From DAOTXS01 sp034435055 (GTDB lineage: Bacteria; Chloroflexota; Anaerolineae; UBA4142): a DNA stretch of 64,000 nucleotides. Below, piece by piece: positions 43,502 to 52,673 of this stretch (its first letter is position 1; every line of letters begins with the position of its first letter). The translations under genes and the position numbers were made by a program. The notes beneath the pieces are model-generated. The model was not told the DNA's origin. It saw only the letters and a list, made by a program, of their open reading frames with translations, and did not search any database. The stretch lies in contig DAOTXS010000097.1 in the NCBI GenBank assembly GCA_034435055.1, forward strand, positions 77,882 through 141,881, read 5' to 3'.

Positions 43502-44341
43502 ATGGAAAACACAACTGCGGCATCGCCCAGCGTCCAGAAAATCGCGGTCGATGTGATTTACATTGCCATAGCCGACAAAGTTCGCACGGACACCGAAAGC
43601 GTCGGCAAGCCCATTCACGTCGAAGCGCTCGGCGCGCTTTTTCCTGATATGAAGCCGGAGGAAATCATCGATCATTTGACCGCGATGGTCAAGGTCGAAC
43701 GCTATCAAGATGTCAAGGTTTATGTCTCGGCAAGTGGCGCGGCGTACCTGTATTCTGAAAAATTTCTACCCGCGTCAGAAGCAATCGAAAAGATTGTTGC
43801 GGAAGAGACGCAAGGCAAAATCGTAGACAAGGTGCGCGAAGATTCGGCAAAGACATTTCAGCTCACGGCGATTGATGCTCTGCCCACGCTCTTTCCCGAT
43901 CTTGAAGCCGACCGCGTGCAACAGTACGCCCAAGCCGTCGCCGGAGCCGAAAACTGTCCGGACATTAAGCAAATCATCGGACCTACCGGTATTGCTTATC
44001 TCTATTCCGAAAATTTCATGACGCCCCACTACGCGAGTTTGTTGGCGCGTGCCGGTGCGAAGAATCCGTATATGACGATTGCGGAAACTGTACGCGAAGA
44101 GTCGCGAGTGTATCCGCGCCCCACCAACGTGGCGCTGTTCTACGATCCGATTTTTCAAATCGCGGGCGATCAGATGGAGACAGTCGTCGAAAATCTTTTG
44201 CGACAACCAGAGTATCAGGACATCAAAAAGATTGTGGCGACGACCGGCGCAATTTATCTTTACTCAGACAAATACCTTGACCCCGGCGCCGCGCAATGGC
44301 AAGTTCAATGGGAAGAAGTCGAGCGGCACAACAATCCGTAA
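43502..44341 (+). CDS. unrecognised protein of three ~85-residue repeats, linked to AOR
   Basis: This 279-residue soluble protein has no signal, no cysteine-rich motif and no membrane segment. It is built of three copies of one unit, about residues 20-92, 105-175 and 192-260. Each runs I-x-(D/E)-x-VR-x-(D/E)-(S/T) ... LFPD-like ... YQD-(I/V)-K-x-(I/V) ... G-x-x-YLYS-(E/D)-(K/N)-(F/Y). The third unit has lost the LFPD. The family is not known to me. The position as last gene of the AOR transcript suggests a maturation, chaperone or scaffold role. ATG 43502 follows GAGGG; an ATG at 43484 is less likely. Confidence 0.8.
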   Translation: MENTTAASPSVQKIAVDVIYIAIADKVRTDTESVGKPIHVEALGALFPDMKPEEIIDHLTAMVKVERYQDVKVYVSASGAAYLYSEKFLPASEAIEKIVAEETQGKIVDKVREDSAKTFQLTAIDALPTLFPDLEADRVQQYAQAVAGAENCPDIKQIIGPTGIAYLYSENFMTPHYASLLARAGAKNPYMTIAETVREESRVYPRPTNVALFYDPIFQIAGDQMETVVENLLRQPEYQDIKKIVATTGAIYLYSDKYLDPGAAQWQVQWEEVERHNNP

Positions 44342-44362
44342 ATTCGGGTCGATGAAAAAATA

Positions 44363-44399
44363 CTGGCGAAGGTCAAATGCCTTCGCCAGATTTATTTTT
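44363..44399. terminator. terminator at the end of the AOR locus
   Basis: The 10-bp stem CTGGCGAAGG / CCTTCGCCAG is followed by ATTTATTTTTA, between convergent genes. Confidence 0.85.
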
Positions 44400-44422
44400 A
44401 TCGCGCGAACAGACTTGCAAGC

Positions 44423-45451
44423 TCAATTGCGTTTTGGTGTTGGGGTGGAAGTTACGATGCCAAAGAAAGAACCAGTGAGAGGAGCCGCATTTGCCGGCGG
44501 CGTGATTTTGATATTCGCATTGAAATCGTACAGATGAACGCGGAGAAGCATCGTGATTTTGTCGGTTGGTTTCTTGGCGTCGTGTGCTTCCATATTCATA
44601 ACCAACTGATGCATATAACCGTCGTCGCAGACCCAGAACTTGATGTCGGCAGAATCCAACTGGCTCAGCGCATTGAAATCGGTTGTACTTTGCAAGTCGA
44701 GCGCTTGGAACATTGTCAACGCTGCGTTCTTGTCGCCGGTGTACACGTCACAACGCCGATTGTCGAATGTCTCCGTGCTCGTCTTTTTGAAAATATTCCA
44801 ATCGACGTTTTGCGAAGATGATTTGCCGATGAAATCGTCCGCGCTTGGCAAACTGCTAGTCACTTGCCCCGTGCCGCCGACGTACCACTTGTTTTCGGTC
44901 GCACCCATCATCGCGAGCGGTCCGCGGACGTACGTCTTGCCGCCGACGGTCATCATCTCGAATCCTTTTGCCGGATCCCCGCCGAGGAAAGATGCGATGA
45001 ATCCCTTGAAGACGATGTGCGAATCTTTGCCCGCTATCGCGCCGGTCATCGTGAACAACGAAAGTTCTTGAGTGGCGCCGGTAACGCCGGGAACATTTCC
45101 CAATGCGCCTTTCATCGTCATATCGAAATCCATTCGATACGCGGTGGCGGTTTCAGCTTTTGCCCACGCATTGGAAAGTGGATTAGGCGGCGCGGGGGTT
45201 CGCGTGGGTGGTGGCGGCGGAGGCGCAAAGACGCGCGTCGCAGTAGGAATGGCGGTCGGGGTTGCGGAAGGTGTTGGCGTTTCCATCGGCGTTGCGGTGG
45301 GTCGGGGTGTATGGGTGGCTGACACAAACAGATTGGCGATTTGAACATCCGCCCCCAGCATTTGTTGCGCGACGATAAAAATGCCGGCGCACCAAATACA
45401 CAAAACGCTGATGCCTAAAACAGCAACGATGATCCATTGTTGGCGAGTCAT
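44423..45451 (-). CDS. membrane-anchored protein with LppX/LolA-like outer domain (hypothetical)
   Basis: This 342-residue protein has one N-terminal helix (WIIVAVLGISVLCIWCAGIF), a ~55-residue Pro/Thr-rich linker, and a C-terminal extracytoplasmic domain of ~230 residues. Alternating strands (YRMDFDMTMKG, SHIVFKGFIA, KTYVRGPLAM, RRCDVYTGDK) resemble LppX/LprG/LolA-like lipid- or substrate-binding half-barrels; this is a fold impression only. ATG 45451 follows AGGTG. It has its own promoter and is convergent with the AOR transcript. Confidence 0.65.
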   Translation of the reverse strand: MTRQQWIIVAVLGISVLCIWCAGIFIVAQQMLGADVQIANLFVSATHTPRPTATPMETPTPSATPTAIPTATRVFAPPPPPPTRTPAPPNPLSNAWAKAETATAYRMDFDMTMKGALGNVPGVTGATQELSLFTMTGAIAGKDSHIVFKGFIASFLGGDPAKGFEMMTVGGKTYVRGPLAMMGATENKWYVGGTGQVTSSLPSADDFIGKSSSQNVDWNIFKKTSTETFDNRRCDVYTGDKNAALTMFQALDLQSTTDFNALSQLDSADIKFWVCDDGYMHQLVMNMEAHDAKKPTDKITMLLRVHLYDFNANIKITPPANAAPLTGSFFGIVTSTPTPKRN

Positions 45452-45482
45452 CGAACACCTCCGCATAAAAATGATTGACTCG

Positions 45483-45511
45483 ATAATACGGGAGATTGCG
45501 AAAAAGGTCAA
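45483..45511 (-). promoter_or_regulatory. promoter of the LppX-like gene
   Basis: The minus strand reads TTGACC, 17 bp, TATTAT, 32 nt before the ATG at 45451. Confidence 0.7.
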
Positions 45512-45546
45512 TGAGAATCCGGGTGGATAAAAAAGCGGTGCAATGT

Positions 45547-45575
45547 TTGACATCCGCCAAGTGTTCGACTAAAAT
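45547..45575 (+). promoter_or_regulatory. promoter of alaS
   Basis: TTGACA (consensus), 17 bp, TAAAAT; 28 nt before the alaS ATG. Confidence 0.8.
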
Positions 45576-45603
45576 GAATTTGAAATTTTAGCAAGGACTT
45601 GTT

Positions 45604-48363
45604 ATGTCTCTCACTTCTCAACAAATCCGCAAAACCTTTCTCGATTATTTCAAGCGCCGCAAGCACACGATTGTTGCGAGTTCATCGCTGATTCCCGCTG
45701 GCGATCCGACCCTCTTGTTCACGAACGCCGGCATGGTGCAGTTCAAAGACACCTTCCTGGGCTTGGAAAAACGCGATTACGTTCGCGCGACGACGGCGCA
45801 AAAATGTATGCGCGTTTCGGGCAAACACAACGATTTGGAGAACGTGGGTCCTTCGCCGCGCCATCACACCTTTTTTGAGATGCTCGGCAACTTTTCGTTC
45901 GGCGATTATTTCAAAAAGGAGGCAATCGAGTACGCCTGGGATTTGCTGGTCAATCATCTTGAACTTGACCCAGCGCGGTTGTGGTTCACCATTTTCGAAG
46001 GCGATGATCAAGTGCCGGCAGACGAAGAAGCCGCCGAGTTGTGGGTCAAAGTCGGCGCGCCGCCGGAACGCATTCGACGATTTGGACGCAAGGATAATTT
46101 CTGGCAGATGGGGGAAACCGGTCCGTGCGGTCCGTGTTCCGAAATTCATTACTACTTGGGACCCCATCCTAAAAATCCCAAATACAATCGCGTCGAGTAC
46201 GTCAACGGCGACGGCGACGAGCAAGTCGAAATTTGGAATCTTGTCTTTATGCAATTCAATCGATTCCAAGATGGCGATACCTTCAAGCTAACGCCTTTGC
46301 CCAAGCCTTCGGTGGACACCGGTTCTGGGATGGAGCGCTTGACAATGGCGTTGCAAGCGAAACCCTCGACGTACGACACCGATCTCTTCAAACCGGTTCT
46401 CGAACGCACACGCAAATTGCTGGGGCAAGACAAAGCGACGATGGAAAAACGCATCGCGTCGTACCGTGTCATCGCCGATCATTCGCGTGCGGTTGCGTTT
46501 CTCACCGCCGATGGCGTGATTCCCGGCAATGAGGGGCGCAATTATATCTTACGTTTGATTCTGCGCCGCGCCGCGCGCCATGGCCAATTGCTCGGTTTCA
46601 ACGAACCATTCCTCACGCAAGTTTTGCCCACCGTCATCGAGGTGATGGGCGATCAATATCCCGAACTCGTCAAGCGCCGGGATGCGATTATGAAGATCAC
46701 GTTGCAAGAGGAAGAGCGTTTCCAAAAAACACTCAAGAGTGGTTCGGCGATGCTGGAAGATTTGGTCGCCGATTTGAAGGCGAAAGGCAAAACGCAAATT
46801 CCCGGCGCGGAGGCATTCAAACTGCACGACACGTACGGCTTTGCGTTGGAACTCACGCGCGATTACGCTCGCGAATTTGGAATGACCGTTGATGAAGCCG
46901 GCTTTCGCAAAGCGATGGATGAACAAGCCGAGCGTTCGCGTGCCACCTCGAAAATCGGCGCGGTCGATGATAAAGGGGAGCAGTTGTATCGCGATACGCT
47001 CGATGAACTGGTGGCATCGGAACGCATCGCGCCTGCCGGTGTTGTGCACGACCCGTACAGCGGCACGGATTTGGCGACGACGGTCGCCGGCTTTTTGCGC
47101 GACGGCAATCTCACCGACCAAGTGAAAGCCGGCGATCAAGTGGAAGTGATTCTCCCCAAGACGTGCTTCTACGTAGAGTCGGGCGGGCAGGTGAGCGATG
47201 TGGGGCGCATCGTGAGATATGCCGGCGTTGCGGACGGCGCAGAAACCGAAGAGGCGAACGTCGAGTGGGCAATTGAAATCACGGACGCGCGCAAACCGAT
47301 TCCCGGGTTGATTGTGCACGTCGGCAAAGTATTGAAAGGCAATCCGCGCGTCGGTGATTCTGTTGTGGCTGAAGTCGATCGTTTGCGACGCTGGGACATT
47401 ATGCGCAATCACACGGCGACGCATCTTTTGCATCGCGAGTTGCGCTACGTTTTGGGTGAACACGTGCAACAAGCCGGCTCGCTGGTTGCGCCGGAGCGTT
47501 TCCGTTTTGATTTCGCGCACAATGCAATGGTTACGCAAGACGAACTCGACCGCATCGAAGAAATGGTGAACGATGCAATTCTGGCGGATTTGCCGGTCGC
47601 GCCGTTCGAGATGAGTTATCAAGAGGCAACCGCCGGCGGCGCAATGGCGTTGTTCACGGAAAAGTACGGCGATCGCGTGCGCGTGATGAAAATCGGCGAT
47701 CCGAAAAAGCCATTCAGCCAAGAGTTGTGCGGCGGCACGCACGTGTCGCGCACGAGCCAGATTGGTTCGTTCCACATTTTGTCGGAATCATCGGTAGGTG
47801 CTGGGTTGCGTCGCATCGAAGCGACGACCGGGCGCGGCGTGAGCAAATTGCTTGCGGATGGGCTGGGACGCTTGGAACGCACGGCGGCGTACTTGCGCGT
47901 CTCGCCGGAACAGGTCGATCACAAAGTGCTTGAGCTGATGAGCGAGCGCGAGGCGCAACAAAAAGAAATCGAACGATTACGCCGCGAGCTGGCAATGCGC
48001 GAAGTTGGCAAATTGCTCGACCGGGTTCAACAAGTCGATGGTGTGTCAGTCCTTTCGGCGCAAGTTGAAGCGGCGAACGCCGATATGTTGCGCGAAATCG
48101 GCGATTGGCTCAAAGACAAACTGGGTTCCGGTGTCATTGTGCTTGGTGCGGCAATCGAAGACAAGCCAAGTTTAATCGTGATGGTCACGCCTGATCTGGT
48201 GGCAAGAGGTTTCGACGCGGTGCAAATCATTCGCCCGATTGCGAAAATTGTCGGCGGCGGCGGCGGTGGCCGTGCGACGCTTGCGCAAGCCGGTGGCAAA
48301 GATGCGTCGCTGTTGCCGGAAGCAATCGCACAAGCGGCGAATATGATTGCGAAAAAATTGTAA
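45604..48363 (+). CDS. alaS: Alanyl-tRNA synthetase
   Basis: This 919-residue class IIa synthetase has an aminoacylation domain with RKTFLDYF, TLLFTNAGMVQFK and FFEMLGNFSFGDYFK; the tRNA-recognition helices; and an editing domain with the zinc ligands HTATHLLH and CGGTH. The C-terminal DHHA1 domain ends with VGGGGGGRATLAQAGG. It is longer than the usual ~875 residues because of extra sequence between the catalytic and editing parts (~residues 455-575). It heads a long rightward transcript that may run through DUF2079 and mltG. Confidence 0.96.
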   Translation: MSLTSQQIRKTFLDYFKRRKHTIVASSSLIPAGDPTLLFTNAGMVQFKDTFLGLEKRDYVRATTAQKCMRVSGKHNDLENVGPSPRHHTFFEMLGNFSFGDYFKKEAIEYAWDLLVNHLELDPARLWFTIFEGDDQVPADEEAAELWVKVGAPPERIRRFGRKDNFWQMGETGPCGPCSEIHYYLGPHPKNPKYNRVEYVNGDGDEQVEIWNLVFMQFNRFQDGDTFKLTPLPKPSVDTGSGMERLTMALQAKPSTYDTDLFKPVLERTRKLLGQDKATMEKRIASYRVIADHSRAVAFLTADGVIPGNEGRNYILRLILRRAARHGQLLGFNEPFLTQVLPTVIEVMGDQYPELVKRRDAIMKITLQEEERFQKTLKSGSAMLEDLVADLKAKGKTQIPGAEAFKLHDTYGFALELTRDYAREFGMTVDEAGFRKAMDEQAERSRATSKIGAVDDKGEQLYRDTLDELVASERIAPAGVVHDPYSGTDLATTVAGFLRDGNLTDQVKAGDQVEVILPKTCFYVESGGQVSDVGRIVRYAGVADGAETEEANVEWAIEITDARKPIPGLIVHVGKVLKGNPRVGDSVVAEVDRLRRWDIMRNHTATHLLHRELRYVLGEHVQQAGSLVAPERFRFDFAHNAMVTQDELDRIEEMVNDAILADLPVAPFEMSYQEATAGGAMALFTEKYGDRVRVMKIGDPKKPFSQELCGGTHVSRTSQIGSFHILSESSVGAGLRRIEATTGRGVSKLLADGLGRLERTAAYLRVSPEQVDHKVLELMSEREAQQKEIERLRRELAMREVGKLLDRVQQVDGVSVLSAQVEAANADMLREIGDWLKDKLGSGVIVLGAAIEDKPSLIVMVTPDLVARGFDAVQIIRPIAKIVGGGGGGRATLAQAGGKDASLLPEAIAQAANMIAKKL

Positions 48364-48381
48364 AGCGTTTTTGGTTTATTG

Positions 48382-50751
48382 ATGTCTGAGACAATCCTGC
48401 GAGCAACTCCATTTGTGATGGGGTTGCTCGCATACGGTTTAAGCAAACGCTGGATAAACGGACGTGGTTTCGTTCTCTCGCGTCGGGTTGCCGACCGCAG
48501 TGTTGTGATTTTGGCGATCATCTACTTTATAATTTTTGGAACACTCACGCTCTTGTTGCATTTTTCGTTGAATGGCGCGGACGACGATGTGGGACTTTTT
48601 CATCAAGTCGTGTGGAACTCATTACACGGGCGATTGCTCGAAACCTCGTTATTGTCAGATGTTACATCGCTCATCCAACAACGGTTTTCGCCGATTCTGC
48701 TTGCCTTCGTCCCTTGGTATGCAGTTTGGACAAGTCCGGCGGTTCTGTTGCTAATTCAAACGTTGGGGATTGCGGTTGGAGTATTTCCACTTTATTGGAT
48801 TGCGCGCGCGAAAATTGGAAATGGATTTGGCGTTCTGCTTGCAGCGGTGTATTTTCTTTTTCCGGCTTTAGAGCACGTTAACTTGTACGGCTTTCACGAA
48901 ATCGCGCTGGCGATTCCAGTTTTGGCGTACGCTTGCTTCTTTCTTTTACGCAAGCGTCTGGATGCATTTTTCATTTGCGTTCTTTTGTCTCTTTTGATCA
49001 AAGAAGATTTAGCGCTCACGGCGGCGGGATTGGGTGTCTATCTGTTTCTGGTGTTGCGCAAACGATGGCTGGGTTTAATCCTGTGTTTTGGATCGATAGC
49101 GTGGTTTGTTTTCCTCTTACAATGGCTCATTCCATTTTTTCGCGGCGCGCCGGAAGGGTACGGCTATTACTATTTCGGCAGCGGTTTTGCGGCTGGGTTT
49201 GGACGTTATGATTATTTGGGTAACAGTCTCTCGCAGATCATTTTGACCATTCTCACGCGCCCAGACCTTGTGGTCTCTCATTTGTTCGTCGAGCGCAAAA
49301 TCGATTACCTTATCAATTTGTTGGTGCCACTTGGCTTGTTGCCGTTCGTCGGACTTGAAATCGCCGCGCTGGCAATTCCATCACTCGCAATTTCTGTGCT
49401 GAGCGATTATCCGCTCCAGACCTCGCTTGCTTCACATTATGCCGCGCCAACCCTTGTGCCTTTGTTTTTTGCGGTGCCGCTTGCCATCGAACGTTTGATA
49501 AAGCTGGGTCAAGCGCGGAACGAAAAATTTGCGCGCGCACTGGGTGTTGGTGTTTTGCTGATTCTAGCATCGCTGGCGAATTATTATCTGCTTTCGCCCG
49601 GTCCACTTGCCCGGAATTTCAAGCCGGAAAAATACGCGGTTACCGCGCGCACTTTTGCCGGTTACGAACTCTTGAGTAAAATTCCTGCTGATGCGGTTGT
49701 GGTGGCGCAACGGGGGTTGGTTCTCCACATTTCAGGTCGCGCGGGCGCGCATGAATTTCCCGGGTCGCCCGATTTTTGCCGGGAAGAGTACGTGATTGTC
49801 GATGAGACGCAGTACGCTTTTCAGGCATTCCAGGACGACTGGCAAAAATATATGCGGTCGGGTTATTTTGAAATTGCGCAGGCAAAAGAGGGATTCATTC
49901 TTGCGTCGCGCCGTGTGGCAAATCGCCCCAGCGGAATTTCGTTTGGAAATCAATTGACGCTTGCCAATTATTTACTGATTACGGATTCTGCGCGCGGCGG
50001 TTCGGTGATTTGTCCGATTGTCGAGTGGCGGGCGGCGCGCGCAATTCCTGGCGCATACATTATCCACGCGCGACTGGTTGATTCGCGCGGGCACGTCATC
50101 GCGCGCGATGACCGCGAGCCACGGCGCGGACTCTTGCCGACGAATCGATGGACGTCGGGGCAATCGATCCCCGATCAATTTACTTTTGACATTCCATCGA
50201 CCGCGCCGAGTGGAATGTATGCAATCACCGTCGGCGTTTACGATCCTGTAACTGATCGTTATTTGGAGCCACGCGACGCAAACGGAACCGCTCTCGACTA
50301 TGAAGCGCCGCTTGCAACACTCAAGATCCAAAAAGATGTGTCGAGCAAAACGGCAAGCGAATTGTACATTGAAAATCCTTTGATGATCGATATGGGCGAA
50401 ATTCGCTTGCTGGGTTTGGCGTCTCTGCCAAAAACGATTGAACCGGGACAACGCCTCGCCGTTGGATTGTATTGGCGTGCGCGCGCCCAACCGCGCGGCG
50501 ATTATCACGTGCAGGTTACTTTGAAAAATGCGGCAGACATTACGGTGCTGGAAAAATCTAGTGCGCCGGCGGCGGGAACTTATCCGACGTCACAATGGCA
50601 CATGGGCGAAGTCTTGCTCGATTGGCATGACCTTGACCTGCCAAGCGATCTGGAATCGGGCGAATATCGAGTGATGGTTTACTTGCGCGATTCAGCAAAA
50701 CAGATTATCTTGGGGCAAGCTCAAGTGGCTCTAATCAAAATCGAAAATTAG
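48382..50751 (+). CDS. DUF2079 multi-pass membrane protein
   Basis: This 789-residue protein has about ten helices in its first 450 residues and an extracytoplasmic C-terminal half rich in beta strands. The loop DDVGLFHQVVWNSLHGRLLETS with an acidic pair after helix 2 is the DUF2079 signature and recalls GT-C glycosyltransferases. Its activity is not established. The C-terminal ~250 residues (TAPSGMYAITVGVYDPVTDR, then a similar segment) look like two immunoglobulin-like domains. ATG 48382 lies 18 nt after alaS. Confidence 0.8.
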   Translation: MSETILRATPFVMGLLAYGLSKRWINGRGFVLSRRVADRSVVILAIIYFIIFGTLTLLLHFSLNGADDDVGLFHQVVWNSLHGRLLETSLLSDVTSLIQQRFSPILLAFVPWYAVWTSPAVLLLIQTLGIAVGVFPLYWIARAKIGNGFGVLLAAVYFLFPALEHVNLYGFHEIALAIPVLAYACFFLLRKRLDAFFICVLLSLLIKEDLALTAAGLGVYLFLVLRKRWLGLILCFGSIAWFVFLLQWLIPFFRGAPEGYGYYYFGSGFAAGFGRYDYLGNSLSQIILTILTRPDLVVSHLFVERKIDYLINLLVPLGLLPFVGLEIAALAIPSLAISVLSDYPLQTSLASHYAAPTLVPLFFAVPLAIERLIKLGQARNEKFARALGVGVLLILASLANYYLLSPGPLARNFKPEKYAVTARTFAGYELLSKIPADAVVVAQRGLVLHISGRAGAHEFPGSPDFCREEYVIVDETQYAFQAFQDDWQKYMRSGYFEIAQAKEGFILASRRVANRPSGISFGNQLTLANYLLITDSARGGSVICPIVEWRAARAIPGAYIIHARLVDSRGHVIARDDREPRRGLLPTNRWTSGQSIPDQFTFDIPSTAPSGMYAITVGVYDPVTDRYLEPRDANGTALDYEAPLATLKIQKDVSSKTASELYIENPLMIDMGEIRLLGLASLPKTIEPGQRLAVGLYWRARAQPRGDYHVQVTLKNAADITVLEKSSAPAAGTYPTSQWHMGEVLLDWHDLDLPSDLESGEYRVMVYLRDSAKQIILGQAQVALIKIEN

Positions 50752-50757
50752 TTTTAT

Positions 50758-52254
50758 ATGTACCAAATCGTTCAGCTCCAACCAACCGATGACCTTGCCG
50801 CGATCCGCGCGCGCATCGAAACAGCAGAATTTGCACATCTGGTGCTTGTCGTTCCACACGATTGCCCCGCACTTGGAAATCGCAGTGGTCTGCAATTGTT
50901 GCGACGCGCGGCGGATGACCTGGGGGCGGAAATTGCGCTGGTCGCGCATAATCCCTTCGCGCGGGCGCACGGCGCAGAATTTGGCTTTCCGGTTTTTACA
51001 TCGATTCCGCAGGTGCAACGCGCGCGCTGGCAAATGTCGGAACCGGCGCGCGCCAGCAGTCGCGCGAGCAAACCGCCGACAGAATCGCCAGAATCGGCAG
51101 CGTCGATGCAACGCACGATGCAAGAGTGGCGCGGCACACTCATCGTTATGGCGATTGTGGTGTTGCTCTTGTCGTGCGCTGCTGTGTTCATTGTGCCGAC
51201 GGCTCAAATTCAATTGGTGCCGTCCGCCGTCGCGCTGAATGTTGCAACGGACATTATTATCGATTCATCGATTGGCGCGGTGAGTGCGGAAACGCGCGCA
51301 ATTCCGGCGCGGCGCATCAACAAAGAAATCAGTGGCACGTTGCAATTGCGAACGACCGTTACTAAAACCGTACCCGACGCGCGCTCGACCGGCACGGTTA
51401 CGTTTACCAATCTGCGCGCCGAAGAAATTACAATTCCACCCGGCACCATCGTGCGCACGAGCGCCGGCGTGCCCATTCGATTTTCGACGCAGACGACGGT
51501 TACGCTTCCCGGCGGTGTCAACAATCGCGTCGATGCGCCGATTCAGGCAGTCGATCCCGGCCCCACCGGCAATGTCCGCGAACTGGCGATCAACACCGTC
51601 GAAGGTTCGTTCACATTATCGCTGCGAGTGATCAACACCAAACCGACGGTAAGCGGCACGTTGCGTTCCGTGCGCGTCGTAACCGCCGACGATAAAAAGA
51701 AATTGGAAGAGCAACTTCTTCAGCAATTGAAGCAACAAGCGCCGGGCGTGTTGAACGTCGGCTTGAAACCGGGGGAGTTTATCCCGCCGGATTCCATCTT
51801 GGTCGATATTCAGGATCGGCAATTTGATCGCGCCGTCGATGAGCCAGCCGACGCGGTGACACTCAAAGCGACCGCGAACGCGTTTGGTTTGGCGATTGAT
51901 CGCGCCGATCTGGAAGCCGTAATGGAAACGTTGTTGGAAAAACAATTACAAACCGGGTATCGACTTTTGGAAAATGGCGTCGCGGTCGAGATTTTGCCGG
52001 GCGGTAAATTTCAAGGCATCCAATTGCGCCAGCCGATTCGCGCGATTGGTTACGCAATTCCACAAATCGATCCCGCCAAAGTGGCGGCGGGTGTGCAAGG
52101 CAAATCGATTGAAGAGGCTCAAGCATTTTTGGCGAGCCGCTTGACGCTTGCGCAACCGGCAAACATTCGCATCGTGCCGCCGCTCTGGCCCCGATTGCCG
52201 TGGCTCGCGTTTCGCATTGCCGTGTTCATCGAGGAACCGAGGGTGAATCGATGA
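50758..52254 (+). CDS. Baseplate J-like domain membrane protein
   Basis: This 498-residue protein has an N-terminal ~110-residue alpha/beta domain in the cytoplasm (ends in a Pro/Ser-rich linker), one helix at ~127-147 (LIVMAIVVLLLSCAAVFIV), and an extracytoplasmic Baseplate_J-like domain (TGTVTFTNLRAEEITIPPGT, then VDPGPTGNVRELAINTV). No other phage or contractile-tail genes are nearby, so this is not a prophage remnant by context. Single Baseplate_J membrane proteins are annotated in Chloroflexota; function is unknown. Its stop overlaps ruvX (ATGA). Confidence 0.75.
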   Translation: MYQIVQLQPTDDLAAIRARIETAEFAHLVLVVPHDCPALGNRSGLQLLRRAADDLGAEIALVAHNPFARAHGAEFGFPVFTSIPQVQRARWQMSEPARASSRASKPPTESPESAASMQRTMQEWRGTLIVMAIVVLLLSCAAVFIVPTAQIQLVPSAVALNVATDIIIDSSIGAVSAETRAIPARRINKEISGTLQLRTTVTKTVPDARSTGTVTFTNLRAEEITIPPGTIVRTSAGVPIRFSTQTTVTLPGGVNNRVDAPIQAVDPGPTGNVRELAINTVEGSFTLSLRVINTKPTVSGTLRSVRVVTADDKKKLEEQLLQQLKQQAPGVLNVGLKPGEFIPPDSILVDIQDRQFDRAVDEPADAVTLKATANAFGLAIDRADLEAVMETLLEKQLQTGYRLLENGVAVEILPGGKFQGIQLRQPIRAIGYAIPQIDPAKVAAGVQGKSIEEAQAFLASRLTLAQPANIRIVPPLWPRLPWLAFRIAVFIEEPRVNR

Positions 52255-52673
52255 AATATCTTGGACTCGATGTGGGTAACAAACGCATCGGCGTCGCATT
52301 TGGCGATTCCGATTTGCGGCTTGCCACGCCGGTCGATGTGATCATGCGCGGGTCACTGGAGCAAGATGCGCAGGTGCTTGCAAATTTGGTACGCGAGTAC
52401 GATGCGGCGCAATTGATTGTCGGCTTGCCGCGCAATATGGACAATTCGCAAGGCGAGCAGGCGGAAGCAGTTATCGAGTACGCGCAAACGATTGCGGAAA
52501 GAATTCTTGTGCCAATCGTTTTTTGGGACGAACGCTTGACAACGGTGGAAGCAACCAAGCGCGCGCACGAAACCGGCGCGCGTGGAAAAAAATCCCGGCG
52601 CGGGATCGACGCGCTTGCCGCCGCCGTTTTGTTACAAGATTATTTGGACAGCCAAGCCGATGAAACTCATTAG
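52251..52673 (+). CDS. ruvX: Holliday junction resolvase-like RuvX/YqgF
   Basis: This 140-residue RNase-H-fold protein shows GLDVGNKRIGVAFGD with the first catalytic Asp, LIVGLPRNMD, the WDERLTTVEA segment with the second acid, and the final Asp in RRGIDALAAAVLLQ. It acts in 16S rRNA processing and possibly recombination. The upstream open codons overlap the baseplate-J gene, so ATG 52251 is used. It overlaps mltG by 14 nt; ruvX-mltG adjacency is common in bacteria. Confidence 0.93.
   Translation: MKYLGLDVGNKRIGVAFGDSDLRLATPVDVIMRGSLEQDAQVLANLVREYDAAQLIVGLPRNMDNSQGEQAEAVIEYAQTIAERILVPIVFWDERLTTVEATKRAHETGARGKKSRRGIDALAAAVLLQDYLDSQADETH

Noticed and set aside
46549..47775. 408-codon open frame antisense to alaS
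   Set aside because: It overlaps the full editing domain of an intact alaS, is low-complexity basic protein, and has no start signal.
50758..52254. Prophage or contractile injection system
   Set aside because: Only the Baseplate_J domain is present; no sheath, tube or spike genes lie around it.
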